The notes: generated by a model from the sequence alone, not told the origin. Counted from the stretch's first letter, positions 35,403 through 44,388 are shown. The stretch: 64,000 nt of DNA from Streptomyces sp. RKAG293 (GCF_023701745.1 NZ_JAJOZB010000001.1:4997501-5061500); one strand, 5' to 3'. A program made the numbers and translations.

Positions 35403-37214
35403 ATGTCTCTGGCACGTAGATTGACCGCCGCTGCCGCCGGGCTCGCGGCCATCGGCGCGCTCGCCGCCGCCGCGCCCGCGCACAGCGGCCACGGTGGCTA
35501 CGGCGGCGGCCACGGCGGGAACGGCCACGGTGGCGGCGGCCACGACAGCCGCACCGTGGACCTCCAGCTGCTCGCGCTGAACGACTTCCACGGCAACCTG
35601 GAGCCGCCCGCCGGTTCGTCCGGCCGGGTCACCGAACTCCAGGCCGACGGCACCACGAAGACCATCGACGCGGGTGGCGTCGAGTACCTGGCGTCCAGCC
35701 TGCGCACCGCCCGCAAGGGCCACGACCGCTCGATCACCGTCGCCGCCGGTGACATCGTCGGGGCGAGCCCGCTGATCTCGGGGCTCTTCCACGACGAGCC
35801 GACCGTCGAGGCGATGAACAAGCTCGGCCTGGACGTCACCAGCGTCGGCAACCACGAGTTCGACGAGGGCAAGGCCGAGCTGCTGCGGCTGCAGAACGGC
35901 GGCTGCCACCCGACCGACGGCTGCTACGAGAAGGGCCGCAAGTTCAAGGGCGCGGACTACCCGATCCTCTCGGCGAACGTCGTCAACGAGAAGACCGGCA
36001 AACCGCTGCTCGCGCCCTACTCGATCCAGAACGTGAACGGCGTACGCGTCGGGTTCATCGGCGTCACGCTCAAGGGCACCCCGAACATCGTCTCCGCCGA
36101 CGGCGTCAAGGGCCTCAAGTTCCTCGACGAGGCCGAGACGATCAACAAGTACACCAAGGAACTGAAGCGCAAGGGCATCAACGCCGTCGTCGCGCTCATC
36201 CACGAGGGCGGCTTCCCCGCGTCGCCCGCGTACAACTACAACTGCGATGCGGGCGGCCCCGGTTCCGGGCTGTCCGGGCCCATCGCCGACATCGCCAAGA
36301 AGACCTCGGCCGACGTGGACGCCCTCGTCACCGGCCACACGCACAACGCCTACGTCTGCACCATCCCCGACCCGGCCGGCAACCCGCGGCTGGTGACGAG
36401 CGCCTCCTCGTTCGGCCGGCTCTTCACCGAGCTGGACATGAAGTACGACCGCCGGACCCAGGACATCGTCCGCACGTCGGTCAAGGGCTCGAACCACGTC
36501 GTGGACCGCGTCCAGCCGAAGGCGGCGGACCTCACCAAGCTCGTCGACCACTGGCGCGCGCTGGCCGCTCCGGTCGCGAACCGCACGGTCGGCTACATCA
36601 GCGCCGACATCAAGGCGAACGACGCCGACGGCAACGAGTCGCCGCTCGGCGACGTCATCGCCGACGCGCAGCTCGCCTACGGCAAGACGCTCGACCCCAA
36701 GACGGCGATCGCGCTCATGAACCCGGGCGGCATCCGCACCGACCTCGTCTACGCGCCCTCGGGCACCGAGGGCCCCGGCGTCGTCACCTACGGGGAGGGC
36801 TTCGCCGTCCAGCCGTTCAGCAACACGGTGAACCTCGCGGATCTCACCGGCGCCCAGGTCATCGCGGCTCTGCAGCAGCAGGTCAGCGGGGCGAACCAGG
36901 CATCGCCCAAGATCCTTCAGGTGTCGTCGGGGCTGACGTACACGCTCGACCTGACGAAGACGGGCGCGGACCGCGTCGTCGCGGACACGGTGAAGCTCGG
37001 CGGGGTCCCGATCGATCCGGCTGGTGTCTACCGCGTCGCCATGAACTCGTTCCTGGCGGGCGGCGGGGACGGGTTCGCCGCTCTCGGCGCCGGGAAGAAC
37101 CCGCTGGTGGGGGGCGACGACCTGGCTGCGCTCAACGCCTACCTGACGGCCAACTCGTCGGCTGCCAGCCCGCTGGCGCCGCCGGCGGCCGACCGGGTCA
37201 CGGTGGTGAAGTAG
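35403..37214 (+). CDS. Secreted 5'-nucleotidase / 2',3'-cyclic phosphodiesterase
   Basis: A 603-residue exported metallophosphoesterase of the UshA/CD73 type that strips phosphate from extracellular nucleotides. A Sec signal (cleavage near APA-HS, about residue 26) is followed by a Gly/His-rich linker of about 20 residues that could bind metal. The dinuclear metal motifs are LALNDFHGN, SVGNHEFDEG and VTGHTHNAY. The C-terminal substrate domain includes MNPGGIRTD. ATG 35403 with AGAGGGAA upstream. It probably supplies phosphate or nucleosides, fitting the phosphate genes nearby, but no PHO box was found before it. Confidence 0.94.
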   Translation: MSLARRLTAAAAGLAAIGALAAAAPAHSGHGGYGGGHGGNGHGGGGHDSRTVDLQLLALNDFHGNLEPPAGSSGRVTELQADGTTKTIDAGGVEYLASSLRTARKGHDRSITVAAGDIVGASPLISGLFHDEPTVEAMNKLGLDVTSVGNHEFDEGKAELLRLQNGGCHPTDGCYEKGRKFKGADYPILSANVVNEKTGKPLLAPYSIQNVNGVRVGFIGVTLKGTPNIVSADGVKGLKFLDEAETINKYTKELKRKGINAVVALIHEGGFPASPAYNYNCDAGGPGSGLSGPIADIAKKTSADVDALVTGHTHNAYVCTIPDPAGNPRLVTSASSFGRLFTELDMKYDRRTQDIVRTSVKGSNHVVDRVQPKAADLTKLVDHWRALAAPVANRTVGYISADIKANDADGNESPLGDVIADAQLAYGKTLDPKTAIALMNPGGIRTDLVYAPSGTEGPGVVTYGEGFAVQPFSNTVNLADLTGAQVIAALQQQVSGANQASPKILQVSSGLTYTLDLTKTGADRVVADTVKLGGVPIDPAGVYRVAMNSFLAGGGDGFAALGAGKNPLVGGDDLAALNAYLTANSSAASPLAPPAADRVTVVK

Positions 37215-37261
37215 TAGTTCCCACGCCGGAGTTGAGAACGTCGGGGTAGCCGTAACAGACC

Positions 37262-37297
37262 CCCGGGCCGCGGAAAGAGACCCTTCCGCGGCCCGGG
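37262..37297 (+). terminator. Terminator after the 5'-nucleotidase gene
   Basis: A perfect 14-bp stem (37262-37275 with 37284-37297, CCCGGGCCGCGGAA/TTCCGCGGCCCGGG) with an 8-nt loop, about 48 nt after the nucleotidase stop, followed by CCTTCTG. Confidence 0.85.
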
Positions 37298-37348
37298 CCT
37301 TCTGCTGCTCGGGGTCGCAGGGTCCGCGCATGGGCTGCCTGAAGTTGA

Positions 37349-37732
37349 TCGACACGCCAGGCGTTCCTGAAGGGGAACGCCGAGTTCCAGGAAAGGTTCG
37401 AGGAACTGCTCGAACTGTGCTGGGAGGCGGCCGGCGGCCGGGCGGACCAGGACGATTGCGCGGAGGCGCTGGAGGAGCTGGAAGTCGCTCCGGAGCTCGA
37501 CGAGGACGACTCCGACCGGCAGGAGTTCTATGCCGGGCACTCCCTCGCGCTCATCGCCGGAACTCTCGCCGCCGCCATGAGACCGGACCCGGGCAAGGGC
37601 GAACTTTCGGGACAGACGGTGGAGACGGTGCTCTCCGAATTCGACTGGGTGCTTGCCGGAAGCGTGCCGCGCGTCGTCAGGGCGCTCCCCGACGTTGCCG
37701 CGCATCGGGGCTGGGATGTGACGGAGGACTGA
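37349..37732 (+). pseudogene. Remnant of an acidic protein gene lacking a start codon
   Basis: This frame has strong coding character for about 125 codons (FLKGNAEFQERF, then an acidic stretch ELEVAPELDEDDSDRQEF, and a C-terminus ending DVAAHRGWDVTED) and a normal stop at 37730-37732. It opens right after an in-frame TGA at 37346-37348 and has no ATG, GTG or TTG until the distal third. The 5' part is therefore missing or frameshifted. The join lies near 37350, where the preceding sequence (from the ATG at 37330) is coding-like in another frame. I do not recognise the family. Initiation at the CTG at 37367 is a less likely alternative. Confidence 0.55.
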
Positions 37733-37754
37733 CGACGCCCGTGGTCGTCCCGGT

Positions 37755-39182
37755 TCATGTCAGGCCGGGCGGGGCCGTGGGGGCGCCCGGGAGGCGGACG
37801 GTGGCCACGGTGCCGCCGCCGCCGGCCGGGCGGAGGCTCACCTCGCCGCCGGACTGCTGGACGGTGCGGGCCACGATGGACAGTCCCAGGCCGCTGCCGG
37901 GCAGGCTGCGGGCGGACGGGGAGCGCCAGAAGCGCTCGAAGACGTGCGGGAGTTCGTCCTCCGGGATGCCGGGGCCGTGGTCGCGGACCGTCAGCACGCC
38001 GTGGTCCAGGCGTACTTCGACCGAGCCGGACGGCGGGCTGAACTTCACCGCGTTGTCCAGCAGGTTCACCACCGCGCGTTCCAGAGCGACCGGCTCCGCG
38101 CGGACGTACCAGGGCGCCAGCTCGGCCCGGATCGTCAGATCGGGTCCGCGCAGTCTGGCCCGTTCCAGCGCGGCCTCCGCGATCTCGTGCAGGGCCACCA
38201 CTTGCAGCGTGGGCGCCCCGTCGGGGCGTGAGAGCTCCTGAAGGTCGCCGATGAGCGCCGCCAGCTCCGTCATCTGCGCCTTGACGCTGGCCAGCAGCGC
38301 CTTGCGGTCCGCCGGGGGGATGGGCCGCCCGGTGGCCTCGCTGCGTTCCAGCAGTTCGATGTTGGTGCGGAGGGAGGTGAGCGGGGTGCGGAGCTCGTGC
38401 CCGGCGTCCGCGATCAACTGCTGCTGCCGGTCGCGGGACGAGGCCAGCGCCGCCGTCATCGCGTTGAACGACTCGGAGAGCCGCGCGATCTCGTCCTCCC
38501 CCTCGACGGGGATGCGGACGCTGAGGTCTTCGGTTCGCGCGATGTGTTCGACGGTCTCGGTGAGGCGGTCGACGGGCTTCAGCCCTGCGCGGGCGATCAG
38601 CAATCCGGCGGCGCCGGCCCCGAGGACGCCGATGCCGGCGACCGCGAGCAGCACCCACGCGAGGGTGTTGAGGGGGTCGGTGATCTCGGACAGCGGGCGG
38701 GCCACGGACAGAGCGAGCGGCTGTCGGTCGAGGGCCAGGTTGGTGCCCATGGTGTAGACGCGCAGCTCGGTACCGTCCGCGGTCGTCACGTTGTGGGTGA
38801 CGGCACGCGGAGTGCCGTCGGGCTTGAGGGGATCAGCGGCGATGGCCTGGTCGGGCTTCGTCACGGGGAAGGCGGCGGTGCCCTCGACCCAGCACGATTT
38901 GCCGTTGCGCTGGACCACTTGGGCGGACGTGTTGGTCGTGTTGATGAACGGATAGTGCCCCGGGCCGACGTCCTGCACCGGCGGGGTGGCCAGGCATCCG
39001 TTCTGGTTGATCGATCGAGAGATCTGAGGAACCGCGTCAGCCTGGCGCAGCGACCTGTCCAGCTGCTCGGTGAGCTGCTGCTTCGTGAGCAGCCAGCACG
39101 AGAGTGCCACCGCCGCCACCGCCACCGCCACCGCGGCGGCCGTGAGGATCGCCAACCGCGAACGGAGTGGCAACCGCTTCAT
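37755..39182 (-). CDS. Sensor histidine kinase (MprB-like)
   Basis: A 475-residue membrane sensor kinase. It has an N-terminal span (about 10-32), an extracytoplasmic sensor of about 150 residues with two Cys (NGCLATPP, KSCWVEG) that could pair, a second span, HAMP, HisKA with the phospho-accepting His at about 262 (DAGHELRTPL), and HATPase with DNAVKFSPP and GSGLGLSI. Its ATG overlaps the regulator stop (ATGA). With the response regulator and the upstream HtrA protease, the arrangement resembles mprAB-pepD of mycobacteria, which responds to envelope stress. The stimulus here is unknown. Confidence 0.93.
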   Translation of the reverse strand: MKRLPLRSRLAILTAAAVAVAVAAVALSCWLLTKQQLTEQLDRSLRQADAVPQISRSINQNGCLATPPVQDVGPGHYPFINTTNTSAQVVQRNGKSCWVEGTAAFPVTKPDQAIAADPLKPDGTPRAVTHNVTTADGTELRVYTMGTNLALDRQPLALSVARPLSEITDPLNTLAWVLLAVAGIGVLGAGAAGLLIARAGLKPVDRLTETVEHIARTEDLSVRIPVEGEDEIARLSESFNAMTAALASSRDRQQQLIADAGHELRTPLTSLRTNIELLERSEATGRPIPPADRKALLASVKAQMTELAALIGDLQELSRPDGAPTLQVVALHEIAEAALERARLRGPDLTIRAELAPWYVRAEPVALERAVVNLLDNAVKFSPPSGSVEVRLDHGVLTVRDHGPGIPEDELPHVFERFWRSPSARSLPGSGLGLSIVARTVQQSGGEVSLRPAGGGGTVATVRLPGAPTAPPGLT

Positions 39183-39913
39183 GACTTGCCGTCCGGCGCC
39201 CGCAGCGCGTAGCCGACGCCGCGGACCGTGTGGACGAGGCGGGGGAGGCCGTCGATCTCGGTTTTGCGGCGGAGGTACATGACGTAGACGTCGAGGGAGT
39301 TGGAGGAGGGCTCGAAGTCGAAGCCCCAGACGGACTTGAGGATCTGCTCGCGGGTCAGGACCTGGCGGGGGTGGGCGAGGAACATCTCCAGCAGGGTGTA
39401 TTCGGTGCGGGTGAGTTCGACGGGGCGGCCGGCGCGGGTGACCTCGCGGGTGGAGGTGTCCATGCGGAGGTCGGCGAAGGTGAGGGCGTTGTCCTCGTCG
39501 GCTGCGGCCGCCGCGGCCGCGTAGGCGCTGCGGCGCAGCAGGGCGCGCAGCCGGGCGAGGAGTTCGTCGAGTTCGAAGGGCTTGACGAGGTAGTCGTCGG
39601 CGCCCGCGTCGAGGCCGGTGACGCGGTCGCCGACGGTGTCGCGGGCGGTGAGCATCAGGATGGGCACGGTCACACCCGTGGCGCGGAGCCGGCGGGCGGT
39701 GGTGAGGCCGTCCATGCGGGGCATCAGGACGTCGAGGATGATCGCGTCCGGCTGGTAGCCGTCGACCTGGTCGAGGGCCGCCATGCCGTCGGCGGCGATG
39801 GCGGTGTCGTAGCCCTCGAAGGCGAGGCTGCGCTGCAGCGCCTCGCGGACGGCGGGCTCGTCGTCGACGATCAGGATGCGGGCGGGGGCCTCGCCGTTCT
39901 CGCCGGGGCTCAT
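39179..39913 (-). CDS. OmpR-family response regulator (MprA-like)
   Basis: A 244-residue response regulator. The receiver domain has phospho-acceptor Asp61 (ILDVLMPRMDG) and the switch Lys in LVKPFELDELL. The winged-helix DNA-binding domain ends with YVMYLRRKTEID and VRGVGYALR. ATG 39913 is chosen because it starts the receiver normally (MSPGENGEAPARILIVDDE). The frame is open upstream but arginine/proline-rich. It partners the kinase, with which it overlaps. Three 11-bp-spaced repeats before the htrA-like gene are candidate binding sites. Confidence 0.94.
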   Translation of the reverse strand: MSPGENGEAPARILIVDDEPAVREALQRSLAFEGYDTAIAADGMAALDQVDGYQPDAIILDVLMPRMDGLTTARRLRATGVTVPILMLTARDTVGDRVTGLDAGADDYLVKPFELDELLARLRALLRRSAYAAAAAAADEDNALTFADLRMDTSTREVTRAGRPVELTRTEYTLLEMFLAHPRQVLTREQILKSVWGFDFEPSSNSLDVYVMYLRRKTEIDGLPRLVHTVRGVGYALRAPDGKS

Positions 39914-39956
39914 GGGGGTCGCGACCTCGTGGTGGTGAAGGGGGCGGGGACGGTTA

Positions 39957-40205
39957 TCAGCCTCGCACGGCGGCGGGGCGGTGGCGTGCGGAGCCGCGTC
40001 GGACGGGTGCCGGGGTGGCGACTTCGGCGGCGCGGGGAGGCTGCGGGGCGGCCGGCGTGACCGGCATTCCGTGCAGCAGGTCGAGGTCGGCGGGGCCGGT
40101 GCGGACGGCGGCTTCGGGTGCGGGGGCGCCCGCGCCCCAGGAGACGGCGGCGGCGAGGGCGTGCCGGGCACGGTTGACGTTGACGGTGATGGCGTTGGTG
40201 GTCAT
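39957..40205 (-). CDS. Small protein of unknown function between htrA-like gene and regulator
   Basis: An 82-residue frame with a strong ribosome site (GGGGAGG 7 nt before ATG 40205). The sequence begins MTTNAITVNVNRARHALAAAV and is otherwise rich in Ala, Pro and Arg with no membrane span. It lies 43 nt after the htrA-like stop and before the response regulator, so it would belong to one operon. The composition is not far from chance frames in this GC context. The ribosome site and spacing are the main support. No family is recognised. Confidence 0.5.
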   Translation of the reverse strand: MTTNAITVNVNRARHALAAAVSWGAGAPAPEAAVRTGPADLDLLHGMPVTPAAPQPPRAAEVATPAPVRRGSARHRPAAVRG

Positions 40206-40248
40206 GGGACTGCCTCCCCAGGGTTGGAGCTCGGGTGCGGACCGCAGG

Positions 40249-41370
40249 TCAGTTGGTGCCGCCGCTGCGCAGTGAGTCGAGGTCGGCCTTCACGGTGTTG
40301 ATCGGGATGGAGAAGCCGAGGCCGACGCTGCCGGCGCTGCTGCCCGAGGAGCCGGACGAAGCGGCCGAGTACATCGCGGAGTTGATGCCGATGATCTCGC
40401 CGTTCATGTTGATCAGCGCGCCGCCGGAGTTGCCGGGGTTGAGGGACGCGTCGGTCTGGATGGCCTTGTAGGTGGTGGTGGAGTTGCCGGTGTCGCCGTT
40501 GTACTGGTTGCCGCCGAAGCTGAACGGCCACTGGTCGGAGCCGCCGCTGCCGCCCTGGCCCTGGCCCCGGCCCTGGCTCTCGTCGGTGGAGACGGTCACG
40601 TCGCGGTTGAGGGCGGAGACGATGCCGCTGGTGACGGTGCCGGTCAGGCCCTCGGGCGAACCGATGGCCACGACCTGGTCGCCGACGGCGATGCCGTCGG
40701 AGTTGCCGAGCTTGGCAGCGGTGAGGCCGCTGGCGTTGTCGACCTTGATGAGGGCGAGGTCCTTCTTGGCGTCGGTGCCGACGACCTTCGCGGTGGCCGT
40801 CCTTCCATCGCTGTAGGTGACCTTGATGCTGGTGGCGCCCGCGATGACGTGGTTGTTGGTGATGATCTCGCCGTCGCTGGTGATGATCACGCCGGCACCG
40901 GTGGACCGGCCGGCGTTCGAGGTCGCGCCGATCTCGACGATGCTCGGGCTGACCGCGGAGGCGACGCCGGCCACGCCGGTCTTGCTGGAGCTGGCGTTCA
41001 CGGCGGCGGCCGCGGTGCTGACGGTGGGGTGCGAGGTGGTGTTGCCGATCAGCGCCACCGTTCCGCCGCCGACGACGCCCGAAGCGATCGCCACCGCGGC
41101 GAACAGGGCGATCGGCTTGCGGACCTTGCGCCGGGAGGTCGGGACGGGGGAGGGACCGGGCGAGGGCTGTGCGCCGGGCGGCGGCGGGGGATACATCCCG
41201 CCGGCACCGCTGCCCGCGCCGGGCGCCTGGTGTGCGGTGTGCGGTCCGCTGGGCCACACGGTGACCCCGGACGGGGTCGTCACGGGCTGCTCCGGCTCGT
41301 ACGCCGGCGGTTGCGGATAGGCCGCGTTCGGGTCGTAGTCGCTGTTGCTGCGCTGCGTGTGATCGGTCAT
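40249..41370 (-). CDS. HtrA/DegP-like membrane-anchored serine protease without PDZ domain
   Basis: A 373-residue trypsin-like protease. A disordered Pro/Gly-rich cytoplasmic N-terminus of about 80 residues precedes one membrane span (about 86-108). The protease domain is outside, with the catalytic triad His174 (TNNHVIAG), Asp204 (KKDLALIK) and Ser315 (NPGNSGGAL). The chain ends directly after the protease domain, so the PDZ domain usual in HtrA/PepD is absent. A Gln/Gly-rich insertion (about 264-300) interrupts the domain. It leads the operon with the two-component genes and is probably their target. Confidence 0.93.
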   Translation of the reverse strand: MTDHTQRSNSDYDPNAAYPQPPAYEPEQPVTTPSGVTVWPSGPHTAHQAPGAGSGAGGMYPPPPPGAQPSPGPSPVPTSRRKVRKPIALFAAVAIASGVVGGGTVALIGNTTSHPTVSTAAAAVNASSSKTGVAGVASAVSPSIVEIGATSNAGRSTGAGVIITSDGEIITNNHVIAGATSIKVTYSDGRTATAKVVGTDAKKDLALIKVDNASGLTAAKLGNSDGIAVGDQVVAIGSPEGLTGTVTSGIVSALNRDVTVSTDESQGRGQGQGGSGGSDQWPFSFGGNQYNGDTGNSTTTYKAIQTDASLNPGNSGGALINMNGEIIGINSAMYSAASSGSSGSSAGSVGLGFSIPINTVKADLDSLRSGGTN

Positions 41371-41393
41371 GTCACTGACTGTGCGGCGGCAAC

Positions 41394-41420
41394 ATGAGAG
41401 GTTCCTGAGCGTCCGCTGAG
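41394..41420 (-). promoter_or_regulatory. Three 11-bp-spaced repeats upstream of htrA-like gene
   Basis: On the plus strand ATGAG, CTGAG and CTGAG begin at 41394, 41405 and 41416 (period 11), 24-50 nt upstream of the htrA-like start. One-turn spacing of direct repeats is the usual target format of OmpR-family regulators and recalls the CTCAG-type repeats I remember for MprA. Confidence 0.6.
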
Positions 41421-41492
41421 AAGCCCGACAGAAGTAGGTATGCCCGATATAAAGGTCAGTGGCCCCAAGGGGCACGGGCCTTTAGCGGGGCC

Positions 41493-42515
41493 CTACTGGC
41501 AGCCGCAGGAGGCCCGTACGACGAGCCGGGACGGGAACTGCCGCAGCCGGTCGCGACGGGTGCCGTTGACGCGCAGCGAGTCGTCCAGGACGAGGTCCAC
41601 CGCGGCGCGGGCCATCGCCTCGCGGTCCGAGGCGACCGTGGTGAGCGGCGGGTCGGTGAGGGCCGCTTCCTTCACGTCGTCGAAGCCTGCGACGGCCAGC
41701 CCGCCCGGCACGTCGATCCGCAGCTCGCGCGCGGCGCGCAGCACGCCGATCGCCTGGTCGTCGGTGGCGCAGAAGATGGCCGGCGGCCGGTCCGGGCCCG
41801 CGAGCAGGCCGAGGGCGACCTGGTAGGCGTCGTAGCGGTTGTAGGGGGCCTGGAAGAGCCGGCCCTCGATGGAACGGCCGGACTCCCGCATGGCCCGCCG
41901 CCAGCCTTCGACGTGGTCGGTGACGGGGTCGCCCAGGACCGGGGTCTTCTCGGTGCCGCCGAGGCACGCCACGTACTCGTGGCCGTGTTCCAGCAGGTGG
42001 CGGGTGGCGAGCTGCGCTCCGCCGATGTCGTCGGTGACGACCGCGTACTCGTCGATCGCCTCCGGCCGCTCGTGCAGCAGGACGATACGGGCGTCCCACG
42101 CCTCTATCTCGGCGGCGGCGTTCGCGCTCGGGCCCTGGCTGATCAGGATCAGCCCGGAGACCCGCATGCCGAGGAACGCGCGGAGGTAGTGGATCTCGCG
42201 GTCGTCCAGATAGTCGGAGTTGCCGACGAGGACCATTTTTCCGCGGTCGGACGCCGCCTGCTCGACCGCGTGCGCCATCTCGCCGAAGAACGGCTGACGG
42301 GCATCGGGGACGATCAGGCCTATGAGGTCCGTACGGCGGCTGGCCATCGCCTGGGCCACACGGTCCGGGCGATAACCGAGCTGCGCGATGGCCGCCTGCA
42401 CCCGCTCGCGGGTGGCCGGGGCGACCGGCCGGGGTCCGTTGTTGATGACATAGCTGACGACGGCGGTGGACGTACCCGCCAGCCTGGCCACATCGTCACG
42501 CGTCACCTTTGCCAC
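41493..42515 (-). CDS. LacI-family transcriptional regulator
   Basis: A 340-residue LacI/GalR-type regulator. The helix-turn-helix is at about residues 4-25 (VTRDDVARLAGTSTAVVSYVI), with the hinge following, then a sugar-binding-protein-like sensor domain. The GTG at 42515 is chosen because it places the HTH immediately at the N-terminus. An ATG at 42539 would add eight residues. The C-terminus ends with CGCQ, unusual for the family. It sits alone between the htrA-like gene and glnR with no transporter next to it, so its target genes are probably elsewhere. Confidence 0.9.
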   Translation of the reverse strand: MAKVTRDDVARLAGTSTAVVSYVINNGPRPVAPATRERVQAAIAQLGYRPDRVAQAMASRRTDLIGLIVPDARQPFFGEMAHAVEQAASDRGKMVLVGNSDYLDDREIHYLRAFLGMRVSGLILISQGPSANAAAEIEAWDARIVLLHERPEAIDEYAVVTDDIGGAQLATRHLLEHGHEYVACLGGTEKTPVLGDPVTDHVEGWRRAMRESGRSIEGRLFQAPYNRYDAYQVALGLLAGPDRPPAIFCATDDQAIGVLRAARELRIDVPGGLAVAGFDDVKEAALTDPPLTTVASDREAMARAAVDLVLDDSLRVNGTRRDRLRQFPSRLVVRASCGCQ

Positions 42516-42547
42516 GGGCCGCAGTCTACGCGGGTCCACCCCGTCCG

Positions 42548-43327
42548 TTACGCGGATCGGTCGGCGCTCGCACGCGCTCGGGCCTGAGCCTGGGCCTCGG
42601 CTTGCGCCTGGGCCTGGGCCTGCGCCTTCGCGGCTTCCTCGGCGGCCCGCTCGACCTTTTCCGGGGTGACGAAGCGGTAGCCGACGTTCCGGACGGTACC
42701 GATCAGGGACTCGTGCTCAGGGCCGAGCTTCGCGCGCAGTCGCCGTACGTGGACATCGACCGTTCGGGTGCCGCCGAAGTAGTCGTAGCCCCAGACCTCC
42801 TGCAGCAGCTGCGCGCGGGTGAAGACCCGGCCCGGGTGCTGCGCGAGGTATTTGATCAGCTCGAACTCCTTGAAGGTCAGATCCAGGACCCGGCCCTTGA
42901 GCTTCGCGCTGTACGTCGCCTCGTCGACCGACAGGTCGCCGTTGCGGATCTCCATCGGGCTGTCGTCGACGCCGATCTGCTGGCGGCCCATCGCGAGCCG
43001 CAGCCGTGCCTCGACCTCGGCGGGACCCGCGGTGTCGAGCAGGACGTCGTCGATGCCCCAGTCGGCGGTGACGGCGGCGAGGCCGCCCTCGGTGACGACC
43101 AGGACCAGCGGACAGCCGGGGCCGGTGGAGCGGAGCAGCTGGCACAGCGAGCGGACCTGGGGCAGGTCACGGCGGCCGTCGATCAGGATGACGTCGGCGC
43201 CGGGGGTGTCCACCAGGGCCGGTCCTTCGGCCGGTGCCACGCGGACGCTGTGGAGCAGCAGTCCGAGCGCGGGAAGTACTTCGGTGGACGGCTGGAGCGC
43301 GTTCGTCAGGAGCAGGAGAGAGCTCAC
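42548..43327 (-). CDS. glnR: Global nitrogen regulator GlnR
   Basis: A 259-residue OmpR-type regulator of nitrogen assimilation genes (glnA, amtB, glnK and others in Streptomyces). The atypical receiver keeps Asp50 (VILIDGRRD) but lacks the normal acidic pocket, and no kinase is adjacent, as known for orphan GlnR. The winged-helix domain includes LTFKEFELIKYLAQHPGRVF and TRTVDVHVRRLRAKLG. The GTG at 43327 gives MSSLLLLTNALQPS, which I recognise as the GlnR N-terminus. The tail is an Ala/Gln repeat of about 30 residues (KAQAQAQAQAEAQAQARARA), longer than I would expect. Confidence 0.95.
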   Translation of the reverse strand: MSSLLLLTNALQPSTEVLPALGLLLHSVRVAPAEGPALVDTPGADVILIDGRRDLPQVRSLCQLLRSTGPGCPLVLVVTEGGLAAVTADWGIDDVLLDTAGPAEVEARLRLAMGRQQIGVDDSPMEIRNGDLSVDEATYSAKLKGRVLDLTFKEFELIKYLAQHPGRVFTRAQLLQEVWGYDYFGGTRTVDVHVRRLRAKLGPEHESLIGTVRNVGYRFVTPEKVERAAEEAAKAQAQAQAQAEAQAQARARASADRSA

Positions 43328-43536
43328 TTGTTGCTCCCGTCGGTCGTCCGGTACTGCTGCTGCACACTTTGCTTGCCCATTTGCGAACCCTCCTCGGTCC
43401 CTGCGAGGACGTACCTGGTGAAGCGGTGTTTCAGATAGCGGTGTCTCAACATGTGGTCGGAAAACCTGGTTCAGAAAGCACGAAAGGACCCGGGGGCGAC
43501 GCTGCCCGGATCCTCTTCCCCAGGAGAATAGCCCAC

Positions 43537-44388
43537 ATGGAGAGCCTCGGTGAGTCCCTGAACGGGCCTTTGTGTGTTTCATCGATCACTTCGGGTGGTC
43601 GGCGTGCGGTTCTGTTGACGGAGGACGGCGTACGAATCGAGGCCGAACACCGGCCGTCGGACGGCGGAACTTCCGGCGCGGGGAACCCGGCGTACGAAGG
43701 CTGCGCGATCGTGGTGGCGCACGGCTTCACGGGGGCTCTGGAGCGGCCCGCGATCCGCCGGGCGGCCGAGGTGTTCGCCGAGTTCGCGGGCGTGATCACC
43801 TTCTCCTTCCGGGGCCACGGCGGCTCCGGCGGCCGGTCCACCGTCGGCGATCTGGAGGTGCTCGACCTCGACGCGGCCGTGGGGTGGGCGCGCCGCCTCG
43901 GGTACCGAAGGGTGGTCACCGTCGGCTTCTCGATGGGCGGCTCCGTCGTGCTGCGGCACGCGGCGCGGCCCGCGGCGGCACCGTCCGCCGGACGGCTGGG
44001 CGGCGCACCCGACGCGGTCGTCTCGGTGAGCGCACCGGCCCGCTGGTACTACCGCGGGACGGCGCCGATGCGGCGGCTGCACTGGGTGGTCACCCGGCCC
44101 ACCGGCCGGCTCGTCTCACGCCTCGGACTCGGGACCCGCATCCACCCGCGCGAGTGGGACCCGGTGCCGCTCTCGCCGATCGAGTCCGCGGCGCTGATCG
44201 CTCCGACGCCGCTGCTGATCGTGCACGGCGACCGGGACGCGTACTTCCCGCTGGACCACCCCCGGTCGCTGGCGGGCGCCGCCGGGGACGCGGCCGAGCT
44301 GTGGATCGAGCCGGGGTTCGGCCACGCGGAGAACGCGGCCGACGACGCTCTGCTGCGCCGTGTCGGGGCCTGGCTCGGCACGGTCTGA
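43537..44388 (+). CDS. Alpha/beta hydrolase
   Basis: A 283-residue alpha/beta-hydrolase-fold enzyme. The oxyanion HGF motif is at AHGFTG, the nucleophile elbow at VGFSMGGS, and the catalytic Asp and His near HGDRDAYFP and GFGHAEN. ATG 43537 has AGGAGA upstream. The frame is open further 5' but is not coding-like. It diverges from glnR across about 210 nt. The family hydrolyses esters, lipids or peptides. The broad pocket sequence gives no substrate. It is followed by a MoaD/ThiS-like gene after about 120 nt. Confidence 0.9.
   Translation: MESLGESLNGPLCVSSITSGGRRAVLLTEDGVRIEAEHRPSDGGTSGAGNPAYEGCAIVVAHGFTGALERPAIRRAAEVFAEFAGVITFSFRGHGGSGGRSTVGDLEVLDLDAAVGWARRLGYRRVVTVGFSMGGSVVLRHAARPAAAPSAGRLGGAPDAVVSVSAPARWYYRGTAPMRRLHWVVTRPTGRLVSRLGLGTRIHPREWDPVPLSPIESAALIAPTPLLIVHGDRDAYFPLDHPRSLAGAAGDAAELWIEPGFGHAENAADDALLRRVGAWLGTV

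Noticed and set aside
35340..37355. A 671-codon antisense frame over the 5'-nucleotidase
   Set aside because: Low-complexity Val/Arg/Asp composition and no start signal. The nucleotidase is certain.
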